The position numbers were made by a program, and so were the translations under genes. A stretch of 7,470 bases of DNA from assembly GCA_007122565.1 (NCBI GenBank), contig SKTJ01000166.1, forward strand, positions 1 through 7,470, given 5' to 3'. Below the pieces are notes generated by a model. The model saw nothing but the letters and a program-made list of their open reading frames with translations, did no database searches and was not told the DNA's origin. The stretch comes from Syntrophomonadaceae bacterium (GTDB lineage Bacteria > Bacillota > Dethiobacteria > DTU022 > UBA8154). This document shows positions 4,737-7,470 of this stretch, piece after piece; position 1 is the stretch's first letter; each line of letters opens with the position of its first letter.

Positions 4737-7470
4737 TTAGCCGCATGTGGAAAATCCGCAATGTTCACAGTAACTGCATTGGGCATCGGGAATCATGTAA
4801 CCGATGCTACAGGAGGGGCAGGTGCGAATACCCTTTGGCCCCCCTGCGGCGTTGAGTCGGTACGTTACCTTACCTGTGGCGGCCTTGGAAATTTCCTGGC
4901 CTATAAAATCGGTGCAGGAAAGAACAGTGGTATCGGGATGCATGATGCAAGAGGGACATTTCTCCTCCCGCAGCTTTTCCACGATTTCATGAATATCCAC
5001 TCCGGAACGGATGGAGATGGAGATAATTTTGGCCAGCGCATTGGAAAGGGGAGGGCATCCCTCTTCCCCCACCGAAGTGAAAACTTCACAAATACGCTCT
5101 TCCCCGTCATCCATGATCTCCTTGTTAACAGTAACATAAAGCCTGCCACAAAATCCGATCGGCTTACGCGTAGTCTGTCCGTATGTAGTTTCAGGTCGCC
5201 CCCGCGGCACCGTGCCCTTGCGATCCACTGCTAACAACTGCTTATCTTGCTGCTCCGAAACCGCCGTGATCACCTGGTGTTCCCTGGAACCATCCCGGTA
5301 ATAGGTGACCCCCTTTACCCCATTGCGCCAGGCCTGCAGGAATGCTTCCGAGCAATCAGCAGCAGTGGCATCATGCGGAGCATTAATTGTCTTGGAGACA
5401 GCATTGTCCACCCACTTTTGCGTAACACCCTGCATCCTGATATGGTCTTGGGGTGGTATATCGTGTGCACAGAGAAAAAGACGGCGCAACTCCGGAGGAA
5501 TCTCTTTAATTTCCTGAATGCCGTGGGGACCGTATTCCCCAATCTTTTCAAGCAGAGCAGGCGACGGTTCCTCACCAAAGCGTTCCCGCCACATTTCCAA
5601 AAACAGGTGATCCACCTGCACAAAACGATCGTCCATAATGTTACGGGCAAACCCAACACCAAAAAGCGGTTCCGCACTTGGGGATGCGTTAGCAAAAATT
5701 GAGAGGGATCCTGTGGGAGCAATCGTAGTCGTAGTGGCGTTGCGCTGGGGTAGATCCAATTTATCCCAGAGCGAACCCTTATAATTGGGGAAAACCCCCT
5801 TTTCCTGCGCCAGTTGCCAGGAGGCTATCTTAGACTGAACTGCAACTTCCTGCAGCACATCTGCCGCAGCACTAAAACCCTCTTCGCTGTTGTAAGGAAT
5901 CTCCCTGCGGATCAAATATTGGGCCAACCCCATGATCCCCAAGCCGATTTTACGATTTCCCAGCATCGTTTCACTAATTTGGGGAATCGGTGCCTTGTTA
6001 CGGTCCAGCACCCGGTCCAGGAATATGGTGGCAATATGTACAGTAAGACGAATTTTCTCTAAATCCGGGAGATACTGATCCCCCTCTTTTTTCAGCATAC
6101 GGGCCATATTAATACTCCCCAGATTACAGCTCTCATAAGGTAAAAGTGGCTGTTCGCCGCAGTTGTGCACAACTATGCCGTTAGCAATAAAGGATCGGGT
6201 CACCGGCTCCTCCAGATCGTAAACTTCCTCTTCCCCCAGCGGGATAATCTCCCTTATTTTTTCCACAAAACGATCTCTGTAATAAGTTTGTTTTCTAAAA
6301 TCTTCTACCACAGCTGCATTCTTATCTCCCAGAAAGCCAACCTTTTTCAGAAACAGGGGCAAGCTATCCCGGGAAACCTGCAACTCGTAAAGGATACCGT
6401 CGGAACCATAAATCCTCTCTTCCCCGTCAACTGTCCTGTATTTAAAGATACTGCGCGGTTTTCTGTGCCGTTGGTAAAGTGTGCTCTTTATCCCTAAGTT
6501 TAACAATAATAGTTGGACCCCTTCCAGCAGAGAAGGGGATTTGGAGGTAAGACGGACATACGCAGACTTGCCCGGAGAAAACCTTGCTGTCCCACCAGCA
6601 CTGAAAAGGGCCCTTAAAAAACCACAAACAGCCGCTTCCGTTGCAGAAAAAAGAGCAGCTGGAACCGTTTTCTCAGCAGCAGGTACCGCTTTTACCCCGA
6701 GGTCGGCAAAATAACGGGCCATGAACCTGGAATGATAACTCAAATGAATACAGCCGTTTTTCCTGGCAACCTCTTTTACGGGATGCCCATAGTAATCATC
6801 AAGAATTCCCTTAATATATTTTAAAGCTTCCCCATCCGCCGGGCCAAAGCAAAAACCTACCCGCTGCTCCTTCTCCTGCAGGCGTAGCCAACCGTCTCCC
6901 ACCAACCATCCCAATACCTCTCCCAGTTGCCTGCTCCATTTACGGGGAAATTTAAATTGATAGACTCTGCCGTTTTTACCTTTGTGCTTATTTTCTATAA
7001 TAAAAGGCAATCTATCTTCTTCATTAAAAGATCCCCGGCCAGGCTGGATCAAAACGCCATCTTCCAGTTCCAGATCCTTTAAGGGTACCCACCCTCTCAG
7101 GGTCAATATGGGATGATCACCGGTAGCTTTTATTGAATAGCCGCTCCTGGTTTTTAAAAGGAAAACGGGCTTACACCCCTGCTTCAAAAATCGAAGGGCC
7201 GGACGCAGGGTAACTGTATGACGGGTTGCCACAGAAACTGCACCTGCCTGCCCCACCGCAAGCGTTTGTGCTGTCTGGGCGAGGGAAAGGACGCGGTCGT
7301 CTGTTGCAATCCTGGCATTCCCCCTTACAAAAATGGACTCCATCGTCTCCAAACCCCGTTCCGTGCTCACGCGCATATCACCTGTAATACATGGATTAGT
7401 AGCATCAATGGTACCCAGGTGTGGCGTAGGGTTATCTAGGTTGATTGCATCATAGAAAAGAAGGCCCGGT
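4737..7470 (-). CDS. nrdJ: B12-dependent (class II) ribonucleotide reductase with an intein, C-terminal part
   Basis: NrdJ reduces ribonucleotides to deoxyribonucleotides using a radical generated from adenosylcobalamin. The gene runs off the right edge, so its start and N-terminal half are not seen. The visible N-extein ends ...DNPTPHLGTIDATNP (7392-7469). A 410-residue intein follows (6162-7391). The C-extein (474 residues, from 6161) begins CGEQPLLPYESCNLGSIN. Ligation rebuilds NPCGEQ, whose Cys corresponds to the thiyl-radical Cys and whose Asn and Glu correspond to catalytic residues of class I enzymes. Counting from that Cys as 1, ATTTTIAPTGS (142-152) and GVTYYRDGSR (284-293) are conserved catalytic-domain blocks, about 330-405 is a TSCPD domain, and the tail holds CPSC (448-451) and CSYCEHCG...C (462-473), a zinc-ribbon or redox-active Cys cluster. 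The frame is uninterrupted. It stands convergent to lnt. Any promoter lies outside the window. Confidence 0.95.
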   Translation of the reverse strand, partial: PGLLFYDAINLDNPTPHLGTIDATNPCITGDMRVSTERGLETMESIFVRGNARIATDDRVLSLAQTAQTLAVGQAGAVSVATRHTVTLRPALRFLKQGCKPVFLLKTRSGYSIKATGDHPILTLRGWVPLKDLELEDGVLIQPGRGSFNEEDRLPFIIENKHKGKNGRVYQFKFPRKWSRQLGEVLGWLVGDGWLRLQEKEQRVGFCFGPADGEALKYIKGILDDYYGHPVKEVARKNGCIHLSYHSRFMARYFADLGVKAVPAAEKTVPAALFSATEAAVCGFLRALFSAGGTARFSPGKSAYVRLTSKSPSLLEGVQLLLLNLGIKSTLYQRHRKPRSIFKYRTVDGEERIYGSDGILYELQVSRDSLPLFLKKVGFLGDKNAAVVEDFRKQTYYRDRFVEKIREIIPLGEEEVYDLEEPVTRSFIANGIVVHNCGEQPLLPYESCNLGSINMARMLKKEGDQYLPDLEKIRLTVHIATIFLDRVLDRNKAPIPQISETMLGNRKIGLGIMGLAQYLIRREIPYNSEEGFSAAADVLQEVAVQSKIASWQLAQEKGVFPNYKGSLWDKLDLPQRNATTTTIAPTGSLSIFANASPSAEPLFGVGFARNIMDDRFVQVDHLFLEMWRERFGEEPSPALLEKIGEYGPHGIQEIKEIPPELRRLFLCAHDIPPQDHIRMQGVTQKWVDNAVSKTINAPHDATAADCSEAFLQAWRNGVKGVTYYRDGSREHQVITAVSEQQDKQLLAVDRKGTVPRGRPETTYGQTTRKPIGFCGRLYVTVNKEIMDDGEERICEVFTSVGEEGCPPLSNALAKIISISIRSGVDIHEIVEKLREEKCPSCIMHPDTTVLSCTDFIGQEISKAATGKVTYRLNAAGGPKGIRTCPSCSIGYMIPDAQCSYCEHCGFSTCG
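6162..7391 (-). mobile_element. Intein in NrdJ with a LAGLIDADG endonuclease domain, probably nuclease-dead
   Basis: The 410-residue element runs from Cys1 (codon 7389-7391, CITGDMRVSTERG) to Asn410 (codon 6162-6164). All splicing blocks are visible: block A with Cys1, block B with TGDH (90-93) ahead of GWVPLKDL, block F VYDLEEPVTRSFIANG, and block G VVHN with the His-Asn end, followed by extein Cys+1. Protein splicing should therefore work. Between blocks B and F lies a homing endonuclease region. The first motif LGWLVGDGW (160-168) keeps its Asp166. The second, FLRALFSAGGTA (258-269), has Gly266 (codon GGT, 6594-6596) where Asp is expected, so one of the two metal-binding acids is lost. EKTVPAALF between the motifs resembles block D. 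There is no stop or frameshift. ATG at 7376 is internal to the intein and is not the gene start. Confidence 0.95.

Noticed and set aside
4761..5702. Plus-strand ORFs of 151-157 codons opposite nrdJ
   Set aside because: They are antisense to well-conserved NrdJ sequence and have no family resemblance.
4737..7376. A reading of this ORF as a complete protein starting at the ATG at 7376
   Set aside because: The frame continues upstream to the window edge and encodes conserved NrdJ sequence (DNPTPHLGTIDATNP). That ATG is residue 6 of the intein.

Overview
The window looks like a chromosomal stretch from an anaerobic, clostridia-type Firmicute of moderate GC content. Evidence: strong AGGAGG ribosome binding sites, a clostridial-type 2[4Fe-4S] ferredoxin, a B12-dependent (class II) ribonucleotide reductase, an FMN-binding lipoprotein and an HI0933/BaiN-type flavoprotein. 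Taxonomy below phylum is inference. An apolipoprotein N-acyltransferase (Lnt) is present, which is uncommon in classical Gram-positives but occurs in some deep-branching clostridial lineages.

Layout. The left edge (1-167, minus strand) holds the first codons of a gene whose product aligns without gaps to the start of BrxF, the small P-loop protein that opens type 3 BREX phage-defence operons. Its Walker A motif is degenerate. A gene-free stretch follows (about 168-565) containing five copies of a TGCAC(A/C)CC motif, three of them exactly 20 bp apart. Next comes a complete tRNA-Ala(GGC) on the minus strand, with its own promoter upstream and a hairpin terminator downstream. Three minus-strand redox genes follow in order of increasing coordinate: a FAD-dependent BaiN/YhiN-family oxidoreductase (707-1948), a small FMN-binding lipoprotein with the SGAT flavinylation motif (2127-2501), and an 8Fe ferredoxin (2572-2745) with a good sigma-A-type promoter. 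Strong intrinsic terminators follow the lipoprotein gene and the ferredoxin gene. The second lies between these two genes and leaves almost no room for a separate lipoprotein promoter. lnt (2974-4527) is divergent from the ferredoxin gene and converges on nrdJ.

The right third (4737 to beyond 7470, minus strand) is the C-terminal part of nrdJ, interrupted by a 410-residue in-frame intein (6162-7391). The intein sits immediately before the cysteine of the NPCGEQ active-site motif. Its splicing residues look intact, but its second LAGLIDADG motif has Gly where the catalytic Asp is expected. The lnt-nrdJ intergenic region contains a nested inverted repeat and a degenerate 7-bp tandem repeat abutting the nrdJ stop codon.

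How the genes fit together. The ferredoxin is a cytosolic electron carrier. The lipoprotein is probably an externally facing flavin carrier whose anchor would be matured by Lgt, Lsp and then Lnt. The BaiN-like protein is a flavin reductase of unknown substrate. NrdJ makes deoxynucleotides. The left edge probably enters a defence island next to the tRNA gene.
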